A DNA stretch of 64,000 nt from an uncultured Erysipelotrichaceae bacterium (GCA_900316365.1 ONCO01000005.1:1-64000), one strand, 5' to 3'. Counted from the first letter of the stretch, positions 43,744 through 53,173 are shown. The notes: generated by a model from the letters alone, not told the origin. Numbers and translations: made by a program.

Positions 43744-44838
43744 ATGAAAAAGAAAACAGCAAAAGAATGGGTGCGATTCGGCATTAAATGGGGCTTATTC
43801 GTACTCCTCTTCGTCGGTGCGCTCATCTTGGTCCTCAACCATGACGCGATGATGAAGTACTTCGATGGCGTCGGGACCCTTGATCCAGACACCAAAGAGA
43901 TGATTTGGACCAGCGAACCGGCCTATATGAAAGTGCCGGCAAAAGATATCATCGCCGTGTGGTGGTATCGTTACGGCCTTAAGGGTCTTGTCCTCACCAC
44001 CGAGATCGTCGGTGCCGCGGTTACCATTGCCGTCTTGCTCCACTTTATCTCCCTTATCCCGTTTGAATCCAAGAAAGCGAAGACCATTTCCCGTTTATTG
44101 GAGAACTTCATCAAGTGGGTCGTCTTCATCGCTTCGATCTTCTTGATCATGGCGGCTTGGGGCGCTGACTCAATCGCCCTCCTTACTTCCGCCGGCGTGT
44201 TGACCCTTATCATTGGTCTTGGTTCCCAGTCCTTGGTCGCTGATATCCTTGCCGGTATCTTCATCGTCTTCGAAGGCGACTTCCAGGTCGGTGACATCAT
44301 CATCGTTGATGGCTGGCGCGGCGAAGTCCTTGAGATCGGCATCCGCACCACCAAGCTCATCGATGCGGGCGGAAACATCAAAATCGTCAATAACTCCGAC
44401 ATCCGTTCCGTCGTCAACCAGACTCAGGAACTCTCCATCGCCAAATGCTATATGCCAATCGACTATGGCATGCCTATCGAAAAGGTTGAGGCTGTTATCG
44501 CCGATAACCTCGCCAAGGTCAAAGCGGCCATCCCAGCCATTGAAGAAGGCCCATATTACAAAGGCGTCGCCGAATTGGCCGATTCCTCCGTCAACCTCCT
44601 CTTCATCGCCAAGTGCAAAGAAGACGCCATCTATCAGGTGCAGCGTGACCTTAATCGCGAACTCTTAATCGTCTTCAATAACAACAACATCGATATTCCA
44701 TTCAACCAGATTGTTGTCGATTATCGTGATGACAAGAAACAGACTGCCACCAAAAAGGAAGTCAAGAAAGCCGAGGCGCTCAACGCCGAGCAGAAAGAAC
44801 TTTCCGCCGACCTCGAGGTCAAGCCGGTCAACGACTAA
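43744..44838 (+). CDS. MscS-family mechanosensitive channel
   Basis: 364 residues with spans near 15-35, 75-100 and 120-140 and the pore-lining helix at about 140-170 (LLTSAGVLTLIIGLGSQSLV). The beta domain follows with FQVGDIIIVDGWRGEVLEIG and NIKIVNNSDIRSVVNQ, both diagnostic of MscS. The channel opens under membrane tension and releases solutes on osmotic down-shock. A charged tail rich in Lys/Glu follows residue 335. GAGGAGG lies before the ATG. Confidence 0.95.
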   Translation: MKKKTAKEWVRFGIKWGLFVLLFVGALILVLNHDAMMKYFDGVGTLDPDTKEMIWTSEPAYMKVPAKDIIAVWWYRYGLKGLVLTTEIVGAAVTIAVLLHFISLIPFESKKAKTISRLLENFIKWVVFIASIFLIMAAWGADSIALLTSAGVLTLIIGLGSQSLVADILAGIFIVFEGDFQVGDIIIVDGWRGEVLEIGIRTTKLIDAGGNIKIVNNSDIRSVVNQTQELSIAKCYMPIDYGMPIEKVEAVIADNLAKVKAAIPAIEEGPYYKGVAELADSSVNLLFIAKCKEDAIYQVQRDLNRELLIVFNNNNIDIPFNQIVVDYRDDKKQTATKKEVKKAEALNAEQKELSADLEVKPVND

Positions 44839-44855
44839 AACTATATTCAACTCTA

Positions 44856-44875
44856 AGGGGCTTCGGCTCCTTTTT
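44856..44875 (+). terminator. Terminator after the MscS gene
   Basis: AGGGGC-TTCG-GCTCCT followed by TTTTTG; one G-T pair in the stem. Confidence 0.85.
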
Positions 44876-45031
44876 GTTTTACGTGGACGAAAGGCGTAGA
44901 TTGATCGTTTTTGCAAACAATTTCAATTAACTGATTAATATTTTGCGGTTTATAGCGTATCTGCGGATCGCAATATAATTTTATATTTGAGGTCAATGAT
45001 ACAGTTTTCACGCGTCAATAATGAATTTTTG

Positions 45032-45061
45032 TTGACTTTAGTTCACAAAAAAAACTACTAT
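45032..45061 (+). promoter_or_regulatory. Promoter of the MACPF-like gene
   Basis: TTGACT and TACTAT are 18 nt apart, the best -35 match in this part of the window, in an AT-rich setting. Confidence 0.6.
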
Positions 45062-45070
45062 TAATTAATA

Positions 45071-45095
45071 GAAAGGCACGAGCAAAAAAAGCTCG
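45071..45095 (+). promoter_or_regulatory. Ribosome site separated from the start by a hairpin
   Basis: GAAAGG (45071-45076) lies 27 bases from the ATG at 45104, too far to work directly. Between them CGAGC-A7-GCTCG (45079-45095) can fold, and with the hairpin formed the effective spacing is about ten bases. Confidence 0.45.
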
Positions 45096-45103
45096 ATATT
45101 TTT

Positions 45104-46723
45104 ATGAAAAGCAGACATTTTATTGGCTTATTCATGATTGGGATTATGGCATTAGCCAATAATCCAATGGCAAAGACGGTTGAGTGTGAACATACCGTGG
45201 CCATAACAAAAACAAACAAAACACTCAACGCTTACAAAGGAGGTGATGCCGCGATACTTACCCCGGTTGGTAAAGGTATTGACCTTTCGTCCTGCGGACT
45301 TTTTGCATACGATTCGCGCAAGGTGCAGAAAGATGTGTTCGACAGAACCTGGTTGAATGATTTCTATTCCAATGGTTTCTACGATGTTTCGAATAATCGA
45401 ACCGTGTCCGCGGTTGTTTCTGAGGAAAACGTATATTCCACAACGCAATCATTAATGGCAAGCGAAGGGCTTGGCGCATTCCTTGACGCATCGTTGCCTT
45501 ATGTCGAGGTACAGGCGAAAGCCGAGATGGGCTTCTCCACCTCTTATAAGCGGTACAACTCCGAGGACAGCATAATCTTTAACGCTCAGTATAACACCTA
45601 TTCATTCGATTACTCCTTACCTGCGTTTGGAAGCTATAGCCACGAATATCTAAATCATCTAAGCAGCGACTTTTTGTCATCTATTGATGAAATATCCCGA
45701 GCGATGAAAACCGCGTTGTATAAACGAAACAAATCATTTATACGCAGTAATGTTTACAATTTATTCAAAGAATATGGCACTGACGTTTTGTGGAAAGCCG
45801 GATTCGGCGGCGCCTGCGATATCTTATACTGGGCCAGGTCGAAGGATAAAACTTTCGATTCAGAAACCAGAATGAAGGTGACTTCTTCTTTGACCGCGTC
45901 GGTGGAACAGGCCGTTTCTCTTGGAGTCAGTTCTTCTTTCAGTCTCGCGGAAATCCTTGGAAGCAGCTATCAAAATGTAACTTCAAAGTTAATTGGGAAG
46001 TTTGTCGGCGGCAAACCTGGTTCCGTATCCGTTGCGTATTCATTACCAAATTTGGCCGCTACTTCAAAAGGCTGGACCGACACAATTGAGGATTACCCGG
46101 CCGTTTTGTCTTACTTGGATCACAAGCCTATTTGGGAGATTCTGCCCGACAGCTACGAAGCGGTTGCGACTGTATTGGCCGACTTTTACAAGGATTATCT
46201 AGAAGACATGGCCGACTCTTATCAGAAAGACGCGGATGATCCAATGTTGCCAAGCGGCACTCTTTATGACACTCATGTCGAATTGGAGGGCAGTCAGTCG
46301 GCGGTATTCTATGATCGCGCAACGAGGAAGAACTTAAATTACAGCATCAATTTGGATGAGCCGATGTTTTATAACATCGACACCCTTAAGGCTGCTGGCT
46401 ATAAAAAAGTCAACATTCAGCCGTCTTTCGATCTCTACGAAGTGGAGAGAGGCACGACAGTCGGGATTAACATCAAGTTTGGGGAAGGCGGCAACAGAAT
46501 TGTGGAAACCCCAAAAAATGTTGACCTCGCGAATGATATTGTCACCCATTGGTCCCTCGACTCGTTGGGCATGGGCGAAATCTGGATGACGCTGGATGAA
46601 CTTCAGGCCAATCCATATATTTATTTCAAATTTGCGACTAACAACCGCGGCGGTTTTCTCCTTCTTGAGGAGAGAGCCGCGAAACTCAGCAACTTTAAGA
46701 TCAAAGTCTACTACAAGAAATAA
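45104..46723 (+). CDS. Secreted MACPF-like (perforin-fold) protein
   Basis: 539 residues with a signal peptide (about 1-23). The main domain (about 55-350) has landmarks of membrane-attack-complex/perforin proteins: GKGIDLSSCGLFAYDS near the start, the signature-like FKEYGTDVLWKAGFGG (YGTD at 224-227 where the family has Y-G-T-H), two Ser/Thr-rich segments that would be the membrane hairpins, and GWTDTIEDYP with PIWEILPD near 324-349. The C-terminal 150 residues form a beta-rich domain that could bind a target. Known bacterial relatives include antimicrobial Bacteroidales proteins. It has its own promoter and terminator, and the AT-rich codon choice differs from nearby genes. The family call rests on motif memory. 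Confidence 0.65.
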   Translation: MKSRHFIGLFMIGIMALANNPMAKTVECEHTVAITKTNKTLNAYKGGDAAILTPVGKGIDLSSCGLFAYDSRKVQKDVFDRTWLNDFYSNGFYDVSNNRTVSAVVSEENVYSTTQSLMASEGLGAFLDASLPYVEVQAKAEMGFSTSYKRYNSEDSIIFNAQYNTYSFDYSLPAFGSYSHEYLNHLSSDFLSSIDEISRAMKTALYKRNKSFIRSNVYNLFKEYGTDVLWKAGFGGACDILYWARSKDKTFDSETRMKVTSSLTASVEQAVSLGVSSSFSLAEILGSSYQNVTSKLIGKFVGGKPGSVSVAYSLPNLAATSKGWTDTIEDYPAVLSYLDHKPIWEILPDSYEAVATVLADFYKDYLEDMADSYQKDADDPMLPSGTLYDTHVELEGSQSAVFYDRATRKNLNYSINLDEPMFYNIDTLKAAGYKKVNIQPSFDLYEVERGTTVGINIKFGEGGNRIVETPKNVDLANDIVTHWSLDSLGMGEIWMTLDELQANPYIYFKFATNNRGGFLLLEERAAKLSNFKIKVYYKK

Positions 46724-46734
46724 GCGCTTTTATT

Positions 46735-46773
46735 CGGAGCCCTTTGAAAAATCTTTTTCGGGGCTCCGATTTT
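46735..46773 (+). terminator. Terminator between the MACPF-like and ABC genes
   Basis: CGGAGCCC pairs with GGGCTCCG, extended by GAAAAA/TTTTTC inside the loop, followed by ATTTT. Confidence 0.8.
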
Positions 46774-46856
46774 GGGCTATTATTTGCGAGCCCAAGATAG
46801 CATTAAGGCTATTGCCTTCAAAGAGAGTGAGATAAACGCGGGAGGGCATTACATTT

Positions 46857-49800
46857 ATGATTGAAGCTAAGAATCTTACAAAAACATATATTGCATCTAG
46901 CGGAATTGCCGTAAATGGTGTTGAGGGAGTCTCCCTTGCTTTTCCTAGCATGGGAATGGTTTTCCTTCTTGGTAAATCCGGGTCTGGGAAATCCACCCTT
47001 CTCCATCTGTTGGGCGGCCTTGATTCGCCTAGCAGCGGTGAGCTCATTGTTGATGGTCGCAGCAGCGTTAGTTTTGCACCGCGTGATTATGACTACTATA
47101 GAAACACCTATGTGGGCTTTGTTTTTCAAGAAGTAAACCTTATTGATGACCTCAATGTCTATGAGAACGTCGCCCTTGCGTTGGAACTTCAGGGGAAGAA
47201 GGCGGAGCGTTCTGAGATCATGAAGGCCTTGGAGAGGGTCGAATTGATCGGCTTAGCGGATAGAAAAACTAGCGAACTATCCGGAGGCCAAAAGCAAAGG
47301 GTCGCCATCGCCAGAGCTTTGATTAAAGACCCTCAGGTTATTTTAGCGGATGAGCCGACTGGTGCGCTTGATAGCGAGACCGGGCGGGTTGTGTTTTCCC
47401 TTTTGAAAGAGTTGTCCAAAGAGAAACTAGTCATTGTCGCTTCTCACGATAAAGAATCGGCCGAGAGGTTTGGTGACAGGATCATAGAATTATGCGACGC
47501 GCATGTCGTTAAAGACTCTTCTCCGTTGAATAAAGTCGGGGAGAGTGACGTTACTTATAAAGCAAAAAAATCTAGGCTGCCTGTTAAGGCGGCCGCCAAG
47601 ATCGCCTTCTCATCTCTACAAAAGAGGAAGTTTAAGTTTTTGTCTTCCGTCCTTCTCGCCGGGCTTTCTTTCTCCATGTTTGGCCTTTTTGCCTCCCTTA
47701 TGTCTTATAGCGACAACGAATTGTTGTCTAGAGCGTTGCTTGCTTCTGATGTCGCGGCTTTGCCGGTTAGCAAAGTCGCGAACGGGGCCGAATATAAGAA
47801 AGCGGTGTTCGATACATATGGCCAAGAAATGGCTCTCCTCGATGACGAGGCGAATGCGGGCAGGGCGCAAAAGGTTCTCTTCACGGATGCCGATGTGACG
47901 CATCTTAGCTCCAAAGGGGTTGAGGCTGCTGGGGTATTCATTTTCCCAAGAAACCAATTCGTATCTTGCGATGGGCTGGAGTTGGAAGAGCCTTTGGATG
48001 TGTATTATTCCTCATACAACTATGGTGGTATTGGCTTTGTTGGTTTCTCCGATTGTGGGGCGGATTTTTGCTCACGCAATTTCAAACTTGAAGCTGGTTC
48101 TTACCCGCAGAACGCGGATGAGATTGCCATCTCTTCTTTTAAAGCCGATGCTCTTGCGTTGGCTGTAGACTCGAACGGTCGTCTAGCTTTTGATTCTAGG
48201 GAGGAAATAGTTGGAAGCACGCTCGCATTGCTTGGAACGGGTGAAGGTCCATCGACACGACTTGATGTCAAAGTGACGGGCATTTACAAGACTAATGACT
48301 TACCTTCTAGATATGATTCCTTGAAAACGTTCCCGGGATATTTAGATAGTGGCCTATCCTCGGAATTCAATGTTTTTAAAAAGGATTCTTTTATGGATGT
48401 TGCCTTTGTTAGCGACGATTTCTATGACGCATATGTTGGCTGTTACGATTATGACGTAAGAAGGCCTGAAGCAGCCAAGTCGTATGAGAAAACGCTATAC
48501 TCACCTATTGAAGCCACGCCATTTACAAGCAAGGTTTACCAAGCCCATTCGTATGTTCGTGGAGTTGTCCCTGCTGAATTTTTGGCGCAGTATCCAGATG
48601 TGTTTGACGTCTATGACTTGGATGGAAATCCGCTTAAAAAAGTGGAATTGAAAGACGGCGAGGTTCTCGTTCCCAAGGAGTGGAAGAAAAAAGTCGCGAA
48701 AATGAAGCACGGCGCCATGGCCAGCGATTTATATGCCTTTAAGCAGATGTCGCACATCACTGGTGATGTAAGTGAGAGGCTGCCGTTGGCGTATTTTTCG
48801 CCTGACGCCTACGATGAGTTTTATTCCGATAGCTTCCAATCTAGGTTCAGGGCATACAACCAAGCAATCGATCAGATAGATCAAGAAGGGGAGACTCAGG
48901 AGTTACTGAGCGCCTATGAGTTTTTTGATGCGTTTGTCCAACGATATTGGGGTGAGTGTGCGAAAAGGAAGTTCCTTTTCAAAGATATTAAGGAGTTCGG
49001 TTACTCGAACGAGGAACGGTACGATTTGTTGGACGACGACTTCAAAGCGATCCTCGCCCAAAGATTGAGCGAATCCGACACCGCCCTTTTCAAGGAGATT
49101 TATTCAGAAATAACATCTGTGGAATCCGCGAAAGTCTCTGATCAATCAGAAGAGTGGTGGCAGAAATTAGAGAGTTTTATGTCGGCTCACTACAATGAGA
49201 CCATCGGGACTTATCAGGCGCTAAATCGATTTTGGGCTTCCATGATGCCGTATAACTGGGCCCAAGAAACCGTCGATAAACGGGGTTTGCCAAACCGCGA
49301 AGCGGCGCTAGGAATTGCCAAAAGAATTAATGATAAATATGATGGAGATTATGAAATACTCCTTGATCGTTTAAAGGCCGGTGAGGTTACGAATGCTGAT
49401 TTGGACGATATTACTGCGTGCATAACTCTTTGTTATGCGAATTCGGCCGAGCTAGCGGACTATGAGTACGGGCACTTCCTGGAGAGGGCGGCTTGTTCCA
49501 AGAACCTTGATATAGGCGGAGAAGACGCCGAGACCGTTTGCAAAGTTGTCGGGTTTATCAGCGAAGACGAGTACTATATCGCCGCTAACGCTGCGACACT
49601 CAAAAGCCTGTCCATAAAAATGAGTAATGGATCCAGCATATCATTGGTGCTTTCGGACTACTCTTATACCAACGAAGGAAAGTATGATGCCATTTTATCC
49701 CCTTCTAGACCATCGCCGAAAATAGTGGAAGCTCTTCGCGAAGCCTTCCCGACTTATTCTTATTGTTTGCAGGATAGGATTACTGATAGCCTTTCTGCTC

Positions 49801-50219
49801 AATTTGGCTTCATGCGCATTGTCAAGCTCGTCGCGGCCTTAGTTGGAATTGTGTTTGGTTTCCTTTCCTCATTCCTTCTCCTTAATTGCGTCCTGGATTC
49901 AATCAAAACCAAAAAGAAGGAAATCGGAATCCTTAGGTCTTTGGGCGCAAGTACGTCGGATATCTTTAAGACATTTGCTTTGGAATCCTTGTTCCTCGGC
50001 TTGATTTCCTCAATTATTGCGAATATCGTCGGTTGGCTTTTGGTATTTTGGGTTAACAGTTCCTACGTTTTCGATGGTGTCAATGTCACGCTTTTTGATT
50101 ACGGCCCGCTTGTCGTGATTATTGTCTTCGGCGCTTCGCTCTTAATATCTTCTCTCGCCTCCATGTTCCCGATACTTAACATGTGCAGAAAGAACACTAT
50201 TGACGTCATTAAAGAATAA
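46857..50219 (+). CDS. MacB-type ABC transporter, ATPase and FtsX permease in one chain
   Basis: 1120 residues. The ATPase (1-225) has Walker A GKSGSGKST (39-47), signature LSGGQ (141-145) and Walker B ILADEPTGALD (162-172), of the LolD/MacB subfamily. A span near 256-278 is followed by an outer region of about 700 residues, far longer than in MacB, and three C-terminal spans (about 985-1110) with the FtsX pattern KKKEIGILRSLGAS. Such pumps move peptides, lipoproteins or envelope signals by pulling from the outside rather than through a channel. Base usage matches the MACPF-like gene just upstream. GGGAGGG lies 11 bases before the ATG. Confidence 0.9.
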   Translation: MIEAKNLTKTYIASSGIAVNGVEGVSLAFPSMGMVFLLGKSGSGKSTLLHLLGGLDSPSSGELIVDGRSSVSFAPRDYDYYRNTYVGFVFQEVNLIDDLNVYENVALALELQGKKAERSEIMKALERVELIGLADRKTSELSGGQKQRVAIARALIKDPQVILADEPTGALDSETGRVVFSLLKELSKEKLVIVASHDKESAERFGDRIIELCDAHVVKDSSPLNKVGESDVTYKAKKSRLPVKAAAKIAFSSLQKRKFKFLSSVLLAGLSFSMFGLFASLMSYSDNELLSRALLASDVAALPVSKVANGAEYKKAVFDTYGQEMALLDDEANAGRAQKVLFTDADVTHLSSKGVEAAGVFIFPRNQFVSCDGLELEEPLDVYYSSYNYGGIGFVGFSDCGADFCSRNFKLEAGSYPQNADEIAISSFKADALALAVDSNGRLAFDSREEIVGSTLALLGTGEGPSTRLDVKVTGIYKTNDLPSRYDSLKTFPGYLDSGLSSEFNVFKKDSFMDVAFVSDDFYDAYVGCYDYDVRRPEAAKSYEKTLYSPIEATPFTSKVYQAHSYVRGVVPAEFLAQYPDVFDVYDLDGNPLKKVELKDGEVLVPKEWKKKVAKMKHGAMASDLYAFKQMSHITGDVSERLPLAYFSPDAYDEFYSDSFQSRFRAYNQAIDQIDQEGETQELLSAYEFFDAFVQRYWGECAKRKFLFKDIKEFGYSNEERYDLLDDDFKAILAQRLSESDTALFKEIYSEITSVESAKVSDQSEEWWQKLESFMSAHYNETIGTYQALNRFWASMMPYNWAQETVDKRGLPNREAALGIAKRINDKYDGDYEILLDRLKAGEVTNADLDDITACITLCYANSAELADYEYGHFLERAACSKNLDIGGEDAETVCKVVGFISEDEYYIAANAATLKSLSIKMSNGSSISLVLSDYSYTNEGKYDAILSPSRPSPKIVEALREAFPTYSYCLQDRITDSLSAQFGFMRIVKLVAALVGIVFGFLSSFLLLNCVLDSIKTKKKEIGILRSLGASTSDIFKTFALESLFLGLISSIIANIVGWLLVFWVNSSYVFDGVNVTLFDYGPLVVIIVFGASLLISSLASMFPILNMCRKNTIDVIKE

Positions 50220-50221
50220 AG

Positions 50222-50250
50222 AAAGGGAACGCAGGTTGCGTTCCCTTTTT
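50222..50250. terminator. Bidirectional terminator between convergent genes
   Basis: AAAGGGAACGC-AGGTT-GCGTTCCCTTT, with T-run on plus and on minus. Confidence 0.9.
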
Positions 50251-50265
50251 GCATAAGTTCGGTTA

Positions 50266-51246
50266 TCAATCGTTCCCGTATTTCTCGAGATACGTTTTAT
50301 CGATTATCAGCTCTTGGTGTTCCTTCTCGGCTTTCTCTATAACCGCCTCTTCGATCTTGAGGTTCTTGATCATCTCGTTGATCTTTTCGCCTTCTTCTTC
50401 GTAGGTGTCTAGATAGTCGTGGTAGACGCCTTCGTTCTTATAGCCAAGCACTTTGTCTAAAGTGACGTTTGTTCCGGCTTTGAAGATGTTCTTCTCTACT
50501 AATGGGGAATAGTTGTTTTTCAGTTCTTTGATAAGGGCTTTGGTGGCGGCTCTTTGGCTCCCTTCATGCCCGGATTCGCTATTCTTGTATGATTCCGTGA
50601 AACGGCAGGCGCAACGGATGAAATGCAAATCGTTATAGGTGGCGAAGGCGATGATATCTTCTTCTCTGGTCAGGTAGAGAGGGCGGATGATCTCCATGCC
50701 CGCGAAGTGAGTACTATGGAGTTTAGGTAACATCGTCTGGAAGGAGCCGGAATTAAGCATATTCATGAGGGTGGTCTCGATGACATCGTCGTAATGATGG
50801 CCTAAGGCGATCTTATTGCAACCCATGTCCTTGGCGATTCTATATAAGGCTCCTCTTCTCATCTTCGCACATAAATAGCACGGCTTCTCCGTGGTGTTAT
50901 TCGCGATGGCAAAGATGTCTGTATTAACGATGACGGCAGGAATCTCCATGGCTTCGATGTTGTCTTTGATCATCTGGAAGTTTTCGTCGTTATAGCCGGG
51001 ATTCATGATGAGGTATTTGACCTCGAAATCAGTTTTGGAATAACGCTTAAGGTGCTTGAAAAGGAGGGCTAAGAGCATTGAGTCTTTGCCGCCGGAGATG
51101 CAGACGCAGACCTTATCCCCGTCATTGACGAGTTTATAGGCGCCTAAAGCTTCGATGAAGCGGTGCCAAATCGAAAACTTGAATTCGGTATCAAGGCTCC
51201 GCTCAATCTTCTGAGCGCGGGTTAATGTTTTTTCTTTTTTGCTCAT
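50266..51246 (-). CDS. TtcA-family tRNA thiolation enzyme
   Basis: 326 residues from ATG 51246, which is correctly spaced from AGGAG; an in-frame ATG six bases earlier touches that site. The PP-loop SGGKDS (51-56) activates the target base with ATP. Cysteine motifs KPCYLCAKMRRG (Cys123, Cys126) and RCACRF fit the iron-sulfur site of TtcA/TtuA proteins. GHHYDDVIETTLMN is diagnostic of the TtcA branch. It is expected to place sulfur on a tRNA pyrimidine (2-thiocytidine-32 in TtcA). Stands alone. Confidence 0.88.
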   Translation of the reverse strand: MSKKEKTLTRAQKIERSLDTEFKFSIWHRFIEALGAYKLVNDGDKVCVCISGGKDSMLLALLFKHLKRYSKTDFEVKYLIMNPGYNDENFQMIKDNIEAMEIPAVIVNTDIFAIANNTTEKPCYLCAKMRRGALYRIAKDMGCNKIALGHHYDDVIETTLMNMLNSGSFQTMLPKLHSTHFAGMEIIRPLYLTREEDIIAFATYNDLHFIRCACRFTESYKNSESGHEGSQRAATKALIKELKNNYSPLVEKNIFKAGTNVTLDKVLGYKNEGVYHDYLDTYEEEGEKINEMIKNLKIEEAVIEKAEKEHQELIIDKTYLEKYGND

Positions 51247-51567
51247 CGCCATCTCCTGCTTTTTGTGGGCTGGAATATTATATATGGATAGTCATAGTGA
51301 ATAGTAGTTTTGACGGAAACGGACTTCATCTTGGCTCTGAGCAAAAAAAGAGAATAATCATTTTGTCTCTTCGTTATCGGTTTTGTGTGCTAATATCATG
51401 TCGGCTCGGGGGTATCCCGCGCGGCAAAAGCGGCTTAGTGGCCGCCTTTTGTTTTGCCTTGATTTGGAAATATTACGTAGCCTCGACCTTTTGGAGGTAA
51501 CGAACTTCCGTTATTGGTCTATTTCAAAAGAATGAGAAGTACATCAGCCTGAGTGATGCTTGTGCGG
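51247..51567. other. Intergenic region with a possible small RNA
   Basis: Between two minus-strand genes. Only a possible plus-strand small RNA unit (listed separately) was seen; no ORF with a start signal. Confidence 0.5.
51403..51456 (+). ncRNA. Candidate small RNA with its own terminator
   Basis: A TAATAT -10-like box (51391-51396) is followed by CGGG/CCCG and then a terminator stem AAAAG-CGGC/GCCG-C-CTTTT with one bulged C and the tail GTTTTG. No gene lies downstream on this strand for almost 900 bases, so the terminator has no coding gene to serve. Confidence 0.35.
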
Positions 51568-52293
51568 TCAACGGCCCTTCTTGACCTTATCCCCTATCGC
51601 CCCGGCGGATAAGGCCAATAGGGCTAAGGCAAGGAGAGATGAATACCAAGAGGTAAGGATAGATAGGAATGGCGTAGCGGTGACGAAAGGATCGCCGATC
51701 TGCATGGAGTGGTCATATCCCATGACATAGATTTCGAAATAGCCTAAGCCCATCATGATGGCCGCTCCGGCAAGGAAGGCTAAGGTCTTTTTCTTGCTCG
51801 GCATGAATTCGCCTTTCATGAAAAGGAAAATGATGAGGTGGAAGGCCCAGGAGTGGTGGAGCATACCAAAGATAGAGCGTGGCTCCCAGAAACCCTGGAC
51901 GTTAAGGAAAAAAGGCAAGAACATGCACATGATGCAGCCGAATGTCGATGTATATACGGCAAAATGCAGAGCGATGTTATTGCGTTTGCCGAATAAGCAG
52001 CTAAAGCCCAACACGAAAGCGCTGAAGGAGCACCAAGTATCAGGGATCACGCACCACCAATGGGGATTCTCCGCTTCCGGACTACTGGCATTCTGGATAT
52101 TCCAACTGACGATGGCGATGCGGTTGATGGTCACCAAAAGCAAAAGGATAACGCCTGAGACACGGATGATTAGATCAATCGTTTTATCGTTGGGGTCCTT
52201 TTTCCTTAAATAGAGGATCTCGATGAGTAATAAGAGGGAGAAGAGGAACAGATAGATAAGGTGGAATCCACCGTACATGCCTTCGAAATTCAT
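51568..52293 (-). CDS. YwaF/TMEM164-like membrane protein
   Basis: 241 residues from ATG 52293, with six to seven spans. The pattern PDTWCSFSAFVLGFSCLFGKRN followed by LHHSWAFHLII fits the TIGR02206/YwaF-TMEM164 family, in which a Cys and His sit at similar places. Human TMEM164 is a phospholipid acyltransferase; the bacterial role is unknown. The start is supported by its position straight after an AT-rich -10-like stretch (TAATTATCGCT). Divergent from the lipoprotein at 52355. Confidence 0.6.
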   Translation of the reverse strand: MNFEGMYGGFHLIYLFLFSLLLLIEILYLRKKDPNDKTIDLIIRVSGVILLLLVTINRIAIVSWNIQNASSPEAENPHWWCVIPDTWCSFSAFVLGFSCLFGKRNNIALHFAVYTSTFGCIMCMFLPFFLNVQGFWEPRSIFGMLHHSWAFHLIIFLFMKGEFMPSKKKTLAFLAGAAIMMGLGYFEIYVMGYDHSMQIGDPFVTATPFLSILTSWYSSLLALALLALSAGAIGDKVKKGR

Positions 52294-52341
52294 AGCGATA
52301 ATTATTTCACAATTGCCTGCCAATTTCATATTGCTGAAGGC

Positions 52342-52347
52342 TATAAT
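52342..52347 (+). promoter_or_regulatory. -10 box of a lipoprotein gene, leaderless type
   Basis: Consensus TATAAT seven bases before ATG 52355, with no ribosome site. Confidence 0.5.
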
Positions 52348-52354
52348 TTCTAGC

Positions 52355-53173
52355 ATGAAAAAGAGCCTTTTGTTCCTAACCCTAGCCGCCTTAACCTTAT
52401 GCTCCTGCGCTGAGCCAGTTGAGATAAGTAGTTCCTTTAGTCCGGTCGAATCTTTTTCTTCGGCTGTCTCTCTTTCTTCGGAAACCGTTTCTTCTACTCT
52501 TTCTAGTAGCGAAGCCGCCTCTTCTTCGCAGGTAGTTTCTTCTAGCGTCCTTCCAAGCTCTTCTAGCCTTATTTCTTCTTCGACTCAGCCTTCGAGTTCT
52601 TCTCAAAGGCCATCCTCCAGTAGCTATAGCGCAGGAGATGACACTCTTCCAAATGGCAATCTAAAACTAAGTGCCCCAGAGAATATGGCTAGCCCAATTG
52701 ATGTCACTAATTGGGTTAACTTCGATATGAGCGAAGAGCTCCCTTCCTTTTGGAGGCATATCTACGGCAATAACTTCACCAACGCGAGCTTCTATGCTTC
52801 TTCTCATGGCGGTGGAGTGAAAATGGACCAGCTTCGTAAAGGATTACAATCTCCAATTCTTAATACCTGGAAGAAATTAGAAGTTAGGGTCACCATCTCT
52901 TCAGTGAATAACAACTCTCAAAACGTTAACTCCCATAAGAACAAGCCAATCATGCTTATTTATGGCTACGACTCAGCCTCTAATTTAATTGTCCAAGACG
53001 AAATCGCCGAGGGCAGCATTAACGCGAATACCAATGAAGTGCATTTCTATCTACGAAATGAAAGTTTGGCCTATTTCGAATTAAGGCTTAATGCTTTCCC
53101 TTATAAAGGCAGCCAGTGCTATAACTTCGGCATCGGAGGCTTTTTCCTTAAGGGTTGGCCTTGCGCTTCTTAA
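52355..53173 (+). CDS. Lipoprotein with long serine linker and a beta-sandwich domain
   Basis: 272 residues from ATG 52355. Lipobox TLCSC (Cys18) is followed by about 75 residues that are half serine. The C-terminal domain (about 95-272) has the alternating pattern of a carbohydrate-binding-type beta-sandwich (NGNLKLSAPENMASPIDVTN, WKKLEVRVTISSVNN, VHFYLRNESLAYFELRLN, GIGGFFLKGW). No catalytic motif. Probably binds a polysaccharide or wall component. Leaderless-type promoter, unlike most lipoproteins here. Confidence 0.65.
   Translation: MKKSLLFLTLAALTLCSCAEPVEISSSFSPVESFSSAVSLSSETVSSTLSSSEAASSSQVVSSSVLPSSSSLISSSTQPSSSSQRPSSSSYSAGDDTLPNGNLKLSAPENMASPIDVTNWVNFDMSEELPSFWRHIYGNNFTNASFYASSHGGGVKMDQLRKGLQSPILNTWKKLEVRVTISSVNNNSQNVNSHKNKPIMLIYGYDSASNLIVQDEIAEGSINANTNEVHFYLRNESLAYFELRLNAFPYKGSQCYNFGIGGFFLKGWPCAS

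Noticed and set aside
45104-50219. Single operon of MACPF-like gene and ABC transporter
   Set aside because: A strong intrinsic terminator at 46735-46773 separates them; linkage is suggested only by position and composition.
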